NCBI GenBank assembly: GCA_015501585.1
Contig: JADNRY010000270.1
Coordinates: 19,634 to 83,633, forward strand
Source: Rhodocollybia butyracea
Lineage: Eukaryota; Basidiomycota; Agaricomycetes; Agaricales; Omphalotaceae
Reading direction: 5' to 3'
Length of the DNA: 64,000 nucleotides
This document shows, one piece after another, positions 11,480-22,310 of this stretch. The number at the start of each line of letters is the position of its first letter. Positions within the stretch are counted from its first letter, which is position 1. The position numbers and the translations under genes are program-made. The notes under the pieces were generated by a model. That model did no database searches. It saw only the letters and a list, made by a program, of their open reading frames with translations, and was not told the origin of the DNA.

Positions 11480-12180
11480 ACTTACTCCGATTTCGGGCCG
11501 GTGAACATGCCTGCCACGACTTCTTTAACCACCACCATCATGAGTCGAGAGCTGTCGATACTTTAGTTTTCAAGGCTAGGTGTAGGGTCATCTCAGGTTT
11601 TCATGGCCTGGATGATGTTGCTAAAGACCCGGACTGGCTGGTTCTCATCGATGCATCACTCAACAAACTTTTTTCACTTTTTCATCTCGTCTATATCTGT
11701 TCTCTCACGGAAAGAATCGAGGATTGCACCGCCAATTTGGGGAGAGTATGAAACTTTTCTTCTTTTGCATCTTTGTTTTTTTAACCACAGCTACAGATGA
11801 TCGATGACATCGATGAATGTTTGAATCTCTGGCGTTGATGCGGATACCTCTGGATTTGGATTTGGAAGCTTTGGTGTGGGTATGTATTTGGAGGAGAGTT
11901 CATACTCCGTATTTGGAGAAGAGTTGGAAGGACATAGACACGTCAACGCTTCCTCCGCGGCCAGAGTATTCGACGCGGTTGTTGTACTCCCCTCATCCTT
12001 CTCTGCAGCAACCTCTCCACAACATTTCACCGTCTCCCCGCTGCATCTCTTTCCGTCGGCTTGGAACGGAATCTCCCTCTACTAGACCCTCTCATGAAAA
12101 ACTCAAACTTTCCCCGACCTGTTCAAAACGCTCACCGAAACTCTGTTGAAACTCGTTTCGGAACTCAACTTTGTCTTCTG
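11480..12180 (+). repeat. R6 dispersed repeat, copy 1 (decayed exon pair)
   Basis: About 700 bases are shared with 56240-56930. One phase reads SRAVDTLVFKARCRVISGF and LFSLFHLVYI. An intron-like segment follows, ending CCACAG at about 11792, then LQMID. The Arg/Cys/His-rich start and the conserved splice site suggest an old gene. Many phases are open only briefly. I do not recognise a family. It is followed directly by an R5 copy here, whereas the second R6 copy abuts a P450 remnant. Confidence 0.55.
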
Positions 12181-12204
12181 CTCAACGCGACGGCACTGCC
12201 TAGC

Positions 12205-12510
12205 CCGGCTTTTTTTTAGTAATTTAGATACGCTACCTGGTACGTCTGGTTGCAAATGCTTAAAGGCTTTCGCTAATTCTTCTTAAGATGTTCCCACTGT
12301 TTCCTCTAGCAGGCATTCTTTTTCATGGTCTAAGAACCTGACTACAACGCTTCAGCTCGAACCTCTCACGCGCGACTTCTCAGTCTGAACCTTGGAACCA
12401 GAGGTCTTGCAAAACCAAGCCCTTGCGCATCCCCAAGGGTGTAGCCTTGATTGTGCTTGACTTTTTGTTTCTTGTTAGAGGGACGGGTTCTTGTTACAGC
12501 TTGACCAATG
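12205..12510 (+). repeat. R5 dispersed repeat, copy 1
   Basis: Shares long stretches with 30100-30490, for example GCTACCTGGTACGTCTGGTT against GCTACCTAGTACGTCTTCTT, and CCCAAGGGTGTAGCCTTG against CCCATGGGTGTAGCCTTG. No coding phase is recognised. The nature of the element is unknown. Confidence 0.6.
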
Positions 12511-12879
12511 ATGATCTTCGCCCAACCTCTGCTACTCCCCAGTCCTCCTCGAAGCCCAAGCCATCACACGAGCATCAGGTTCGAGCCCAAAAACTATGAC
12601 TCATAAAAGCCGCTCAAACGGTGGCATGGATTGTTGGTAGCTTTCTTTTGAGACTTTTTTGCCCTGCGCTGATGATCTTCTTTTACTTAGGACAAATCGT
12701 GGACCGCCTGGGTCGTAACATCGCTGTGCTTGTGGGGCAACCCGAGGTTCGAGGATAGGCTGACAAACGCATGACCTCAGGGAGACTCAAGCTCAAGCCT
12801 TACTCTTCAAGACCCGTGTTTCGCTTTCCTACCAACGTCAAACTTCGTTTCGCATCGCATTGGATGGACCCGCAAGCAC
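12511..12879. other. unassigned stretch
   Basis: No gene, RNA motif or repeat shared with the rest of the window was seen, apart from the R1-like start near its right edge. Confidence 0.35.
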
Positions 12880-13100
12880 TGACCTCGAACCTGCGGAAGG
12901 AGAACCTGGTAACCAGAAAGGCCGACATTCACACGTCTACTCCCTCGAGAGATGTAGAAAGTGCTTTCACCTTAGGGGACGTTAAAAGACCCGACAAACG
13001 TGAGTTCCGCGCTTGTATCTTACTCTCCTCGTTTCTTACTTCCCTTTACAGAATATGCCTATCACACCTATCACAACCAAACACGTCTACTTAGTCTCCG
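12880..13100 (+). pseudogene. R1 family copy 2 (partial)
   Basis: Contains the exon phase NLVTRKADIHTSTPSRDVE and the hallmark intron at 13000-13051. The acceptor is TTTACAG. The downstream long exon of the family is missing, so this is a short fragment. Confidence 0.6.
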
Positions 13101-13429
13101 AGTCTGGCGATCGTTGCTACTCCAGTGCGGGTAGTTGTACGCCCGTCTGGAAAGTACGATTTGAACGGACATAACCGCATTTTACTACCACTACAACAGT
13201 AGTGGTACCCCCATCCAGGAAGTACGAGTCATGAACACCGCCCAGGCTGTTCATCAAGATATGAAGGAACCAGAGCTCTGAATGCGTTTGCTTTGGGCTT
13301 GAGTGCTATCATGGTTATACGCAGGTGGGGTTACTAGGAATCTAGGTACGTCGTGTATCCCTTTGCCCCGTCATTATTCAATACTAATGGGATTTGCAGT
13401 CTCTGCCACATGCGCATGACACAGTAACA

Positions 13430-13930
13430 CACTTTTTCATCATCTGATCACCCCAACTTCCTCGATACGCTGGTATAACATGAACACGTTTACGTTTTCG
13501 TGAAAAAGGCCACCAACTCCACTCAGCCTTCAAAGCTTCAACGCTTCAATATTCAATCCTTTAGAGAACAGATCCCTACACCACTCTTGCACGGTTTCCT
13601 AAACTTCTACCAGCGCAAACGCATTCTTGTCACCGGCAGTGCTGGTTTCGTTGGCCGTCATGTTGTTGACTGTATCATGCTTCTCAGTCACAATGTTACT
13701 CGACGACTTTTTCACCGGTTCGAAAACCACTGCCGGTCATTGGTCAGTCTCGCCAAGCGAACTAAGGCCCGTTCCCTCATCTCAAGGGTACTTCTGGGTA
13801 AGTCAACGCCAGAATATGTTCGGTGTTACAACTGAATCAATCTCTATAGCGTTAACACATGGTTATCACCATCGAGATAGTGTTGATGTCTGTGTCACCT
13901 GTACGCACTCACGAACAAGCACCCTCTTAT
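13430..13930 (+). pseudogene. UXS1-like fragment inside a dispersed repeat, copy 1
   Basis: At 13592-13680 the phase reads FYQRKRILVTGSAGFVGRHV, then VDCIMLL. This is the NAD-binding start (GxxGxxG) of the UDP-glucuronate decarboxylase branch of the extended SDR family. After a frameshift near 13690 the neighbouring phase continues LLDDFFTGSKTTAGHW, again typical of UXS. UXS enzymes make UDP-xylose from UDP-glucuronate. Only about the first 50 residues of the domain are present. The flanks (from CCCCAACTTCCTC at 13453 to the CGTTAACACATGG segment near 13850) recur on the minus strand at 47440-47920 with the same UXS1-like piece, so the gene fragment travels with the repeat. Confidence 0.65.
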
Positions 13931-14089
13931 AATTCGTTTCTTTGGCACCTGGACGTTTTTCCTGGAGCTGCCCTCTCGCCGCCGATATCCTCATCTGCGT
14001 AGAGTCCTAGTCACCGCCCATTTCTTATGCTATGATGCCTCGAAAGATCCTGGTCCACAGCAGCCGAACTGCCTTGCCTCGGAACATAT
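13931..14089. other. short spacer before R1 copy 3
   Basis: Nothing recognised. Confidence 0.3.
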
Positions 14090-14975
14090 CCAAATTCTTT
14101 ATTGTAACCTGTTTGCCAAAGATATCCATTCTCTTGCCCATCTCCACGCGCCGTGGTTTGGGCTGTTACTGCGGCTACTACCTTTCCCACTTCGGCCGAA
14201 TCTCAGCGCAGTAATGACCACGACAATTATCCTAACGACACAACCAGCGACGGGTACTGAAGTACTGGCCTGGAACCCCCTGCAGAAGGAAACGCCGAGA
14301 ACAAGGAAGACAGATGCTCATATGCTTATCCCGTCGAGGAATACGAGAACTGTTTCCACTTTGGTGAACATTCGAAGACAAAAAAAAAAACGTGAGTTTC
14401 GTGCTTACCTTTTCTTCTGAGATGGTCTTCTTACTCTTCTCTTCGCAGCATTCAAATGTAGTATACACAATTCGTCTGTGTAATCTATGGGCACGGGCAA
14501 TCGTTACTACTCCACCCTTAAACCATGCCCGACATTCGTCGAGGGACGGCCATCTACTTTGGCAACTCTCTGCTCCAAGCCTCCAACCGCACAAGCTAAT
14601 ATCAGAATTAGGCGGCGACACGAACAACGAGAACCACCGCTTTGACCGGGAGCTGCGGGCGATGGTTCTGGGTAGATGGGATATTTTTGGTGGGCTTTCG
14701 TTGGCGGTAGATATCGGAAGGAAAGAAAAAAAGATGGGAAAGAGGAACGACAGAGATGCCAGGAGCGATGTAAAACAAGGCAGATTTGGGAGTGATGCGG
14801 AAAACTACGCAGAAAGTTTTGGGAGTGATCGACGTGAGGCGGATGAGAGAAATGAAGACGCTGGGAAATCTCGTACGTCCAACCCCGATGTGCAACGTTC
14901 AATTTCATTTCTAATTCAATTAACCAGATTCTGTGTCGCCTTCTCAAACACTCATCAGCTCTGTCTGAGAGAGTA
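14090..14975 (+). pseudogene. R1 family copy 3
   Basis: Follows the structure of R1 copy 1. There is an exon with ILTTQPATGTEVLAW, then KETPRTRKTDAHM, the hallmark intron at 14392-14448 (GTGAGT to TTCGCAG), then a long decayed exon with FDRELRAMVLGRWDIFGGL. The last intron starts at about 14872 (GTACGTCC). An A-run at 14380-14390 and several stops show decay. Confidence 0.65.
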
Positions 14976-15700
14976 GCCAGCCGATTTCGTTTCATGAATC
15001 TGGAGTGCGGTATTTCGAAGGTACACGAGACGATAGTTTAACGAAAATTCTTGCTCAGTAGCTCACAGAATGCTTGATTGTGGATTTGCTTGACTATCGT
15101 CTGTTGAAATCAACCAAATTGGCTTTCCTTTTGTTGGTCTTTTACCCCCACTAGCAATCATTGGAGGTTGCATGTGCCGACATCCCTAAGCACTCGAATA
15201 AGGCAAAATACGGCGATAAAAAGCAACGCGATAGGGTGTTTTGAACCATGTCGTTGGTCTTTACCTCGAGAACACGCCTGTTGACCAAGGCGTCATCTCG
15301 AAGTTCAAAGCTCAAATTCCTTGCCTGCTCGCGCTACCAACGGAACAAAACGACGACATACGGATTCAATTTGCTTTGGAGCTTACTACTACTACTCCTT
15401 CTAAGGAGTCTCCTGCGTGGTTTTGGCGATTCCTTTCGCCGATACCTCATCCTCCCGAACTTTCTAACAGCTTTCCTACATCTCTCAGTGATCGTGCAAT
15501 GAGCTGTCAACTCATGCGACCAACATCCCTAACCGGAGTATTTGCATGAATATAGATGTGGCAAACCTGAGACCATCGAGTTGCAGGGAGGAAAATATGG
15601 ATGGTACATACACAAAAATTCTGGCACACCGATATAGAAGCACACGGCGGTACGGCCGGACCGTTCATCCTTTCCGTTTCTACTCCCACTATCCAGATGG
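14976..15700. other. unassigned stretch with two overlapping small ORFs
   Basis: Phases starting at 15241 and 15248 overlap. One is Pro/Ser-rich and the other Leu-rich and hydrophobic. Neither is recognised, and only one could be real. Confidence 0.25.
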
Positions 15701-15900
15701 GTTTGTTTCGCAGGAGATGAAAAGGATGGGTTATGTGACTTATGAGTTGAAAAGATTCTCATTTTGTGTCGCGTTCTTACCATTTGTATTTTGAGAGCTT
15801 TCGTCACGTACAACTTTGTCGAGTTTGCGCCTGGCCAAAATCACTATGCATAACAATTGGTCTTAGTAGTACCGGCAAGAGTGGTATCTACGCAGTCCTC
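15701..15900 (+). repeat. R4 dispersed repeat, copy 1
   Basis: Shares ATGAGTTGAAAAGATTCTC, GTACAACTTTGTCGAGTTTG and AATTGGTCT-type strings with 33905-34180. The direction is the same. Function unknown. Confidence 0.6.
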
Positions 15901-16057
15901 AGCGGCCCATGTCAAAGCCGCATCTCCCGCATATTCTTCGACAGCCTCTCTACCATGCGCCCTACGATTTGTTTCTGTGCTTGTGATTGTTTTTGGCTTC
16001 ATCTCTTTGGGTCTCTCTTCAGGACGTCAGAAAAGTCGGAAGAGCAAGGAAGCATAG
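15857..16057 (+). CDS. C-terminal membrane-anchor exon, unknown protein
   Basis: This phase reads Ser/Ala-rich sequence, then a hydrophobic span FVSVLVIVFGFISLGL. A basic tail (RQKSRKSKEA) follows, then a stop. The pattern fits a single-pass membrane protein with a short positive cytoplasmic end. The start shown is only the opening of the phase. Upstream exons would lie in R4-like sequence and cannot be placed. It may be a remnant. Confidence 0.3.
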   Translation: MVLVVPARVVSTQSSAAHVKAASPAYSSTASLPCALRFVSVLVIVFGFISLGLSSGRQKSRKSKEA

Positions 16058-16942
16058 TCGAAAGTGAGAATCCGTATTCTCCGCCTGCTAATCTGACGAA
16101 TTCAATGTTTTCTCTGTCTTAATAAACAGCTTTAAGGGCCTCGCGCCAAACCCGCATGTACTATCGCATCTCCAAGGGGGAGAATGTGGTCCCGGTTGGA
16201 ACCCATGAAGCGAGGAATACCCAAAGCCTGTGGAATCTAGTATACGTTTGTCCACATGGATTAACTGACCTTTTCTAACCGTTCTCTCTCTCAGCCTCCA
16301 ACTTCCCAGTCTTCCATCTACATTCTCACGACCTGACCATTTCTTCCCACTACCGTGGAAAGGATCTCTATGGACGACGCTGGCGTCACAGGAGTTACAG
16401 TACAACGGAGTCCGCTGATGCCGGTCTCGTTAGACTGAACGCGGGAGATAACTGTAAACTCAGAGAGGTGTGATTTCTTCTTTTGAGATGGCAAGAGCTC
16501 AGCTTGCTATTAGTGAAGTACTTTCTTTCTTACACCCCACTGGACGTAGTGCCTAGTACCGGAGCATACAACCCCTTGCTTCTATTTCTACGCACAACCT
16601 GCTCTGTTACGCTTGAATCATAAATATCTAAATTAAGCCATGAGCGAACTTGAAAGATAGAGTAAATCGTTTTCTAGTGGTTCAACTAAGTCTATGGGAA
16701 CAGGAGCTAGACGGTACTGACGTACCTAGGTATAGAATAATTTTAATTGCTACTCGTATACGTAGAGGCTTCCTAATTTGTCTTGAGATTTTGTTACTTC
16801 TTGTAAGATGGCCAGAAGACAGGCTGCAAGTTTCTGAGATTAGCACTTACGTGAAAGACAAGCGCTCATACTTCTTTCAGCTCACTCCTGTACAACGCTT
16901 TCAACATCTTTTTGCTGGGAAGCATTTTTGACGAGTTTACTC
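16058..16942. other. unassigned stretch
   Basis: Several short phases are open, with a possible intron ending CTCTCTCAG at 16291-16299. I recognise no product and no shared repeat. Confidence 0.3.
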
Positions 16943-16984
16943 ATATGTGAAGCTGGCGGGCATGCATTCGCCACCTCCGTATAT
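16943..16984 (-). repeat. CTAG-ended palindrome, copy 5
   Basis: GCTGGCGGGCATGCATTCGC then CACCTCCGTATATATCTAG. The CTAG end is visible on the right (to 16990). The left half is worn. Confidence 0.75.
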
Positions 16985-17034
16985 ATCTAGGTTGTTGCGT
17001 TTAGGCCCACGCTTGAAACATCGTTAATCGATGA

Positions 17035-18200
17035 TTACTCACTCCATATCAGCAGGATCGGTATATAACCCCTGCCTTCCATCTTCATATACTGTGCATA
17101 CTGCAAATCCGTGTCGTAGAGGTACATCACTACGAGGATGAATGTGATTGGTACAGGACTGGAAAGGGTAGCATCTACAGCTGAGAGCGTTCTGCTCTGC
17201 GTGATACGCTTCGACTCGTTTGAGCCTTTTATCCATGTGCCCCATATAATCCTTTTACTCCAAATACGCATCCACAAACGCATTCCCCTTAACACAGCGA
17301 AGGGTATTTCGCGTCGTTCTCCAAGTGCCGATAGCGAGGATAGTAAGCATGTAACATCTCAGGATGAGGATGAGTTGGATGTAGGAACGGCGCATGCGGG
17401 TAAATGTATGAGTATACTGGGGATCAGGGAGATAAGCTGCACCGAGGGATTCAAAGAAACATTGGGCAGGGGCGGAGCAACTAGGTAAACATGAGAGTTA
17501 GGGCTTGAAACGTCGTTGAGGTCACATCGTACCGTATATCAGTAAGATCGGCACTGGCCGCCTGCATAGTGATAATATCTTCCATCTTCTTATACCGAGT
17601 ACACTGCAAATCCGCGTCGTATAGGTATATCACCCCAAGGATGAGTGTGATTGTTCCTAGAGAGAAGAAGGCGTACTGTGTAAAATAAATTCTGGTTAGT
17701 ATGATGATAGGGAAGGATATTGACACTTACCCCGAAAACAGCCCTCAAAAGATACCCGATCCGTCTCCGGCGAGTCACTTTCATCAGCACATCCGAATTT
17801 GCTCACATCTGAATCTGCATCCCACTCCGCAACCCCTGCGGCCGGCTCGTGTGCACGCGACGATTTTTCAACCATTACGATGAAGATGGATAGCAATTGG
17901 GAAAGGAAATGGGATAGGGATTCCCAAGCGTAAGCGTTGGCGTCCCCGCAGCCGCGCATCCCGATCCTTCTTTATCCTCAATGACGCGTACACCAGGTAG
18001 GGTTTGGGGCAGTTGAAGGGAAGTCGAAGATCGAGGGTGGCGTCGAATCTTGCATGCGACATATTCGGAAGGGATGGAAGTGGGGTAAGCAGCGGCGTTA
18101 GTTAAATCTAAGGGGATGTAATAAGCGGTAAATAATAAGTTAATAAGAGTGCAGTATGGACGTACACTGTTGCTGAGAACTTCATCAAACTGCTTCAAAG
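17035..18200 (-). pseudogene. R7 membrane-protein family, copies A1 and A2
   Basis: Read on the minus strand, an exon with EKSSRAHEPAAGVAEWD (about 17870) and PETDRVSFEGCFRG is followed by an intron. Next comes a membrane exon with FFSLGTITLILGVIYLYDAD (about 17640). A second block then carries LTILAIGTWRTTRN, GNAFVDAYLE and another membrane phase ending MYLYDTDLQYAQYMKMEG (about 17100). Two related units seem to lie in tandem. One in-frame stop (after DAYLE) and phase shifts mark decay. I do not know the family. Repeated short helices and Lys/Arg-rich links suggest a small multi-pass membrane protein. Related copies sit at 42960-43640 and 52960-53640, all on the minus strand. Confidence 0.55.
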
Positions 18201-18550
18201 GCCCATAGTCTTTCGTAATATATCACCTATGCTAATTTGTTGTCCCTCGGAGCGGCGGTCCTGGTGTAGAACGTTGTCCTGGAATCTGTATTACATCTGC
18301 AACCAAGTAAGCAAACGCATGAGAATAATAATTGACGAACGTACCCATTACTATCACCAAACGACATTGGTATCGAGTCTTTCTGGAATGAAAGCCTCTG
18401 TGGATTAGGTTAGGACTTCTCGAGTAGCCAAATGAGCTCATGGCGATCAAGAAAAGAGAAATTTCGAAGCCTCCATGGTCTGGTGCTCCGTCGTCATATA
18501 ATAGCAAATCGAATAATCTCTGTTAACAGTAATAATACAAAATAGAGACG
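18201..18550 (-). other. short unassigned stretch with one coding-like phase
   Basis: A minus-strand phase reads LLYDDGAPDHGGFEISLFLI and ends at a possible donor at about 18344. It may be a 3' exon of the gene at 18551-19139, but I cannot place the junction. Confidence 0.25.
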
Positions 18551-19139
18551 CTAAGAGGGGAAGCCTGCATATGAAGCAGTAGTTATATGTACTCCCGGAG
18601 CGCTGATAACTAGAGAAGAAGATTAGCCTGGTTGACAGTGTTGAAAGAAAAGTCACGCACGAGGGTCCTCCCCAGGACCGATTTCGAAAACATCTGGACC
18701 AGTAAACAGCACCTCTGCAAGCTCCTCCATGTATATCGGATACTCGATTGTCTTCATCTTCAACTCATTCAGATCCACGCTCAGCGCCTCTAATCCAACC
18801 GACAGCACCCTGACCAACGGTAACTTATCAGACCGCTTGGAGCCAAGAGGATAAGCGAGTGCAAATGTATGGGTATTTCCGGTGATGTGGGTTTGTTCCC
18901 GGAGGAACTCCATAATGCTCAGGTCAACGTCAAGGATTTTCGACATGTTCTCGCTGCAATAGGTAATATCGAGATGGTTTGCAACCTTTGTGCGATCCAA
19001 AGCATATCCTTTAACATAGCGTGCGCCCTGTGAAACGTGTCAGCCAAAATTCTTAGCAGTGCTCAATCGAAGACAACAGACCATCGTAGTAAAGAGCAAA
19101 GAAAGTGTGGCGCCAAATTGATTTGTAAGCAGCTTTCAT
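18551..19139 (-). CDS. unknown protein, multi-exon
   Basis: The main exon (19027-18661) is fully open and reads KGYALDRTKVANHLDITYCS, then ENMSKILDVDLSIMEFL and LVRVLSVGLEALSVDLNEL. A clean intron (GTGCGT to CTCTAG, 18660-18610) joins it in phase to a short last exon DPLISAPGVHITTASYAG, which ends at TAG 18551. A 5' exon starting at ATG 19139 is likely, but its phase does not match the second exon exactly, so the start is unresolved. No domain is recognised. The gene points away from the ORF at 19222-19878, with about 80 bases between their likely starts, so the two may share a promoter. Confidence 0.5.
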
Positions 19140-19221
19140 CGATCACAGTATTCAATGTAATACACTCGTAGTCCTAAATATGTTATGTTAGACTGATAAT
19201 CAGTTGCTAAAAGTACAAAGC

Positions 19222-19878
19222 ATGGTCCAAAACTGCCTCCAGCCAGGCACTCTGGAAGAAACCAGATTGTACGGTCTTCTAAACGAGACCTTGTTTTTCC
19301 ATAAATGTTACATCGAAGCTGACCTCGTAGTCTTTCCTCAGCTTCGAATCCTGTGGAAATTCCAGTCCAGACCAGAGAAAGATACAAAAGATCGAAGGTC
19401 AAATGTCCCCGACTTTGGTTTTGGAGAGCTTCCTCGAGCTGGTGGGATGAAGCTTCGAGGTGGTGCTGAGCTGAAAGCCGCCCTTACACTCATGCGCACT
19501 CTTCCAGACTCCGAGGAAATTCGCGAAGAGCCAGATTTCGTGGTAAAGGTTAACGAAACTGCTTTACAGGCCTCAGACCAGGTAAAGGCCGGTATCAAAT
19601 CGGGGTTCCTGCCCAACCATAAACCCATAAAATGGATTGTTATGGTGGGCCCATATTTCCTCATCCCCAGTTTTGGGCCATACAACCAAAGGGAATTGAG
19701 TGCTCGTGCACATAGGCCGAACGAGAGTGGAGAGGCCAGTATTTCTGAATATCTGGCTGAGTTGAAGAAAACCACGAGTAGCAGAGGAATCGAGGGAGCA
19801 ATATACATTTTAGGCACCAAACCAGGTGTCGTTGCATTGCATAAATACCTCGTTGAGTCGGTATCTCTTCGCTTCTAA
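19222..19878 (+). CDS. PD-(D/E)XK nuclease-like protein, possibly intact
   Basis: A single open frame of 218 residues starts at ATG 19222; an in-frame TTG lies upstream at 19204. After an N-terminal segment LEETRLYGLLNETLFF, there is VPDFGFGEL, then LRGGAELKAAL. The Asp followed by Glu-x-Lys about 20 residues later resembles the PD-(D/E)XK catalytic core. The second half has KPIKWIVMVGPYFLIPSF, a buried strand followed by FGPYNQREL, and then a Ser/Glu-rich helix. PD-(D/E)XK-like genes of unknown role are common in Agaricomycetes. The motif is short, so the enzyme assignment is tentative. It runs convergently into the dioxygenase gene at 19953. No stop or frameshift is seen, unusual in this window. 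Confidence 0.5.
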   Translation: MVQNCLQPGTLEETRLYGLLNETLFFHKCYIEADLVVFPQLRILWKFQSRPEKDTKDRRSNVPDFGFGELPRAGGMKLRGGAELKAALTLMRTLPDSEEIREEPDFVVKVNETALQASDQVKAGIKSGFLPNHKPIKWIVMVGPYFLIPSFGPYNQRELSARAHRPNESGEASISEYLAELKKTTSSRGIEGAIYILGTKPGVVALHKYLVESVSLRF

Positions 19879-19952
19879 ATAGTATATTTTGTATCTCGAA
19901 GTATGCAACTCATTAGTTACCAAGAGCGACAGATCAATTATACACAATGTGG

Positions 19953-22310
19953 CTACAGTAATTGAACAAGTGAACATAACTCATCAACCGTAGAAAACAG
20001 TGACATTCGACGTTCAACGGCGGTAGATTTCCCAGCCACCATGGCTTCATACCCTTCAGGATCTTCTTCAGCGAATTTGACCTCCGTGCGGCAACCGTTC
20101 TCAACCCAGCGGAAAATTGCGCCGGCTGAGAATTGAGTGAAAGAATTTCGACGATCATCCGGGTGAACAACGGTGTTCGAATGAGTGATAACGGCAGATG
20201 GTAGGAGAATCGTCGCCGCGTGAGGAAAATCAATCACCAATTTTAGCTCCCATAGAATGAGCTGAGCACTACGCCTTGCATCGAATTGCCCAAGGGCAGT
20301 GATAGCGCACCATCCAAAAGCCCAGTTGAGCTGGTCTCGGTGCTTGTACGTCCAGACGTTCGAGCCAAAATTGAACGCCGCACCAAGAAAGATGCCCCCT
20401 GCAAAGTTAGGGCGGATTCGCATCTTCTGACGGAGCACGCCGTTGACATGTTCGTATTCTGCGTACACGCGAGGAGCCCATAGCTGGAATGCACCTGTAA
20501 GAGACTTAGTAAGGAATAATATACAGTAAAACTAGAATAAACGTACGACTTTGGTAAGAAGCCATTCATTGGAATGGTTTGGCGTCGAGTAGTTCCTGAA
20601 TAAGCGATCTCTTGGCCTTGGGATTCATGAACACCGGAAAGCGGTTACCCATCCCCATTGTCATTCCGCAGTTGTAAGCCGAAAAGTGGCCGCGTTTCTG
20701 AGGTTGAGAGGCGGACGATCCAATACCGTAGGCGTTGCCTCGGGTCTCCATTAAGTCGTAGGCTTTCATGAGTTCGTTGGAGTATGTTGGGTCTTCCGGT
20801 TGGCCAGCGAGAACTGCCGCGATACGGCGTAGGCAGTCTATAACGGGCGTAGGAGTCCTAGAACGAAATGTTAACAATAGAGCGATAGGAAAAATAATAA
20901 AACGCACCTTCCATCCCATTTGACATGCTCAAAGCCTTGAGCGAGAAGGTCTGCGAGTTGATAGAAACTCCGGCGTTCTTCAACTGTCCCAAGCTGCTTC
21001 TTCGTGCCCGGTTTCCCGGTGTGAGCTCCCCTACTGGCATCAAATGTCTCAGCACTTCGTGCTGTTTCAATGGCGGAGCCATGGGAGAGGACTTGGCGCA
21101 AGGCGTTTTGGCGGCTACTTGTACGATCCGAGGCTTTTGCGAGTCGACGTTTAGCTGCGCGCATTTGATGCTTGTGTGACTGCGCAGGATTCGATGCTGT
21201 GTCCAAAGTACCGGAGGGCGGGAGAGGAATACGCGGTGTATCGGGGTCAGGAGCGTCCTCCACAGTGACTGAGCAGCGTTTGCACTTTGTTCCGGCAGAT
21301 GAGAAGGTCGCTTCGACAGGGCAGGGCGAGGGTGATTCTAAGGGGGCGTACTCGATAAAGTCTGCTCCTAGGTCGTCCTCCTCCAGTGCCGCGTTCCAAT
21401 GGTCCTCCAACGCCTGCCCCACTGCTTTCTGAAAGTGAAAAGCCGGGTTCATGAATTTTGGCTTAACGATTTGGTGTGTAATCGGAGTCTTGCCGACGTG
21501 CTGTGAAAAAATAGTTCAGCAAAAGCACGAACCAGAGCTTAGGGATAAACGTACCGTCCACAAAAAATAGGGCATGTGACCGGGGTGGCAAACACCTGTA
21601 AAGAACAATCAGTAAAAATAATATAATATAATCGCTATTCTTTGACCACACACCCGAAACAGAAACAGAAACCGAGAGCAGCCAAGACCACACCCTTGGG
21701 GTAGAACGTGGCCCCAGTAGCGTATGGATTCCGTTCTTCGCCGTAGGCAAAAAATACAGCAAAATAGACTTACAAAATCGAATATCTGAAGGGACGAGGT
21801 GCGGTACCTAATTAAGAGAGTCAGCAGGTGAAAACGAAGAGGGATCTGCCCTAAAACTCGAAAAAATGCCTTGATGTCGGCTCAGATGACACCCTTGGGG
21901 TAGAACGTAACGAAGCATACAAAAAAGACTTTTCCGAGCTGAAGGGGGAAAGGGGAACTGGACTTACAGGCTGTAATCGGGTCCGTGTGCAGATCTTCAA
22001 AGGAAAAGCCTGCCTTGGGAGGAATGAAATGTGCTAAGCCGGCCGGGCGAGAATACTGTAACGAAGACAAGATCAAGAATTAGTACAGGTAAACTAGAGC
22101 AGATAGGCGACTCACAGGTTGTAGGGAGACCACGCTCGGCGGAGGTAGCGCAACGTTGAGTCAAAGCAACGCCGCGTTCTTGAGCAAGGCCTTTCCAAGT
22201 TACTCGATCGTTGAAGGCGAACTGGCCGAGCTAAAACTGGAAGTAAGCGAGCCATTCATTACAAAGAAATAATAGAGACTCACCCGTAGCCAAAGCCCTA
22301 AGTCCTAACG
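19953..22310 (-). pseudogene. TET/JBP-like 2-oxoglutarate/Fe(II) dioxygenase with an in-frame stop
   Basis: Exons on the minus strand, in order: pieces near 22240-21960; about 21734-21652; 21595-21555 (CHPGHMPYFLWT); 21500-20908 (HVGKTPITHQIVKPKFM); 20857-20547 (TPTPVIDCLRRIAAVLAG); and 20494-19953. The last exon holds the fold: FGSNVWTYKHRDQLN (HxD iron ligands), GWCAITALGQFD, THSN (third ligand) and RRNSFTQFSAG (Arg for 2-oxoglutarate). Fungal members of this family are thought to oxidise 5-methylcytosine in DNA and often travel with KDZ transposons. No KDZ transposase is seen here. All visible junctions keep phase, but an in-frame TGA at 20568-20566 stands where a charged residue precedes MASYQS. 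A short block (TTCTACCCCAAGGGTGT) occurs twice in the 5' half. Without read-through the catalytic part would not be made. Confidence 0.7.
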
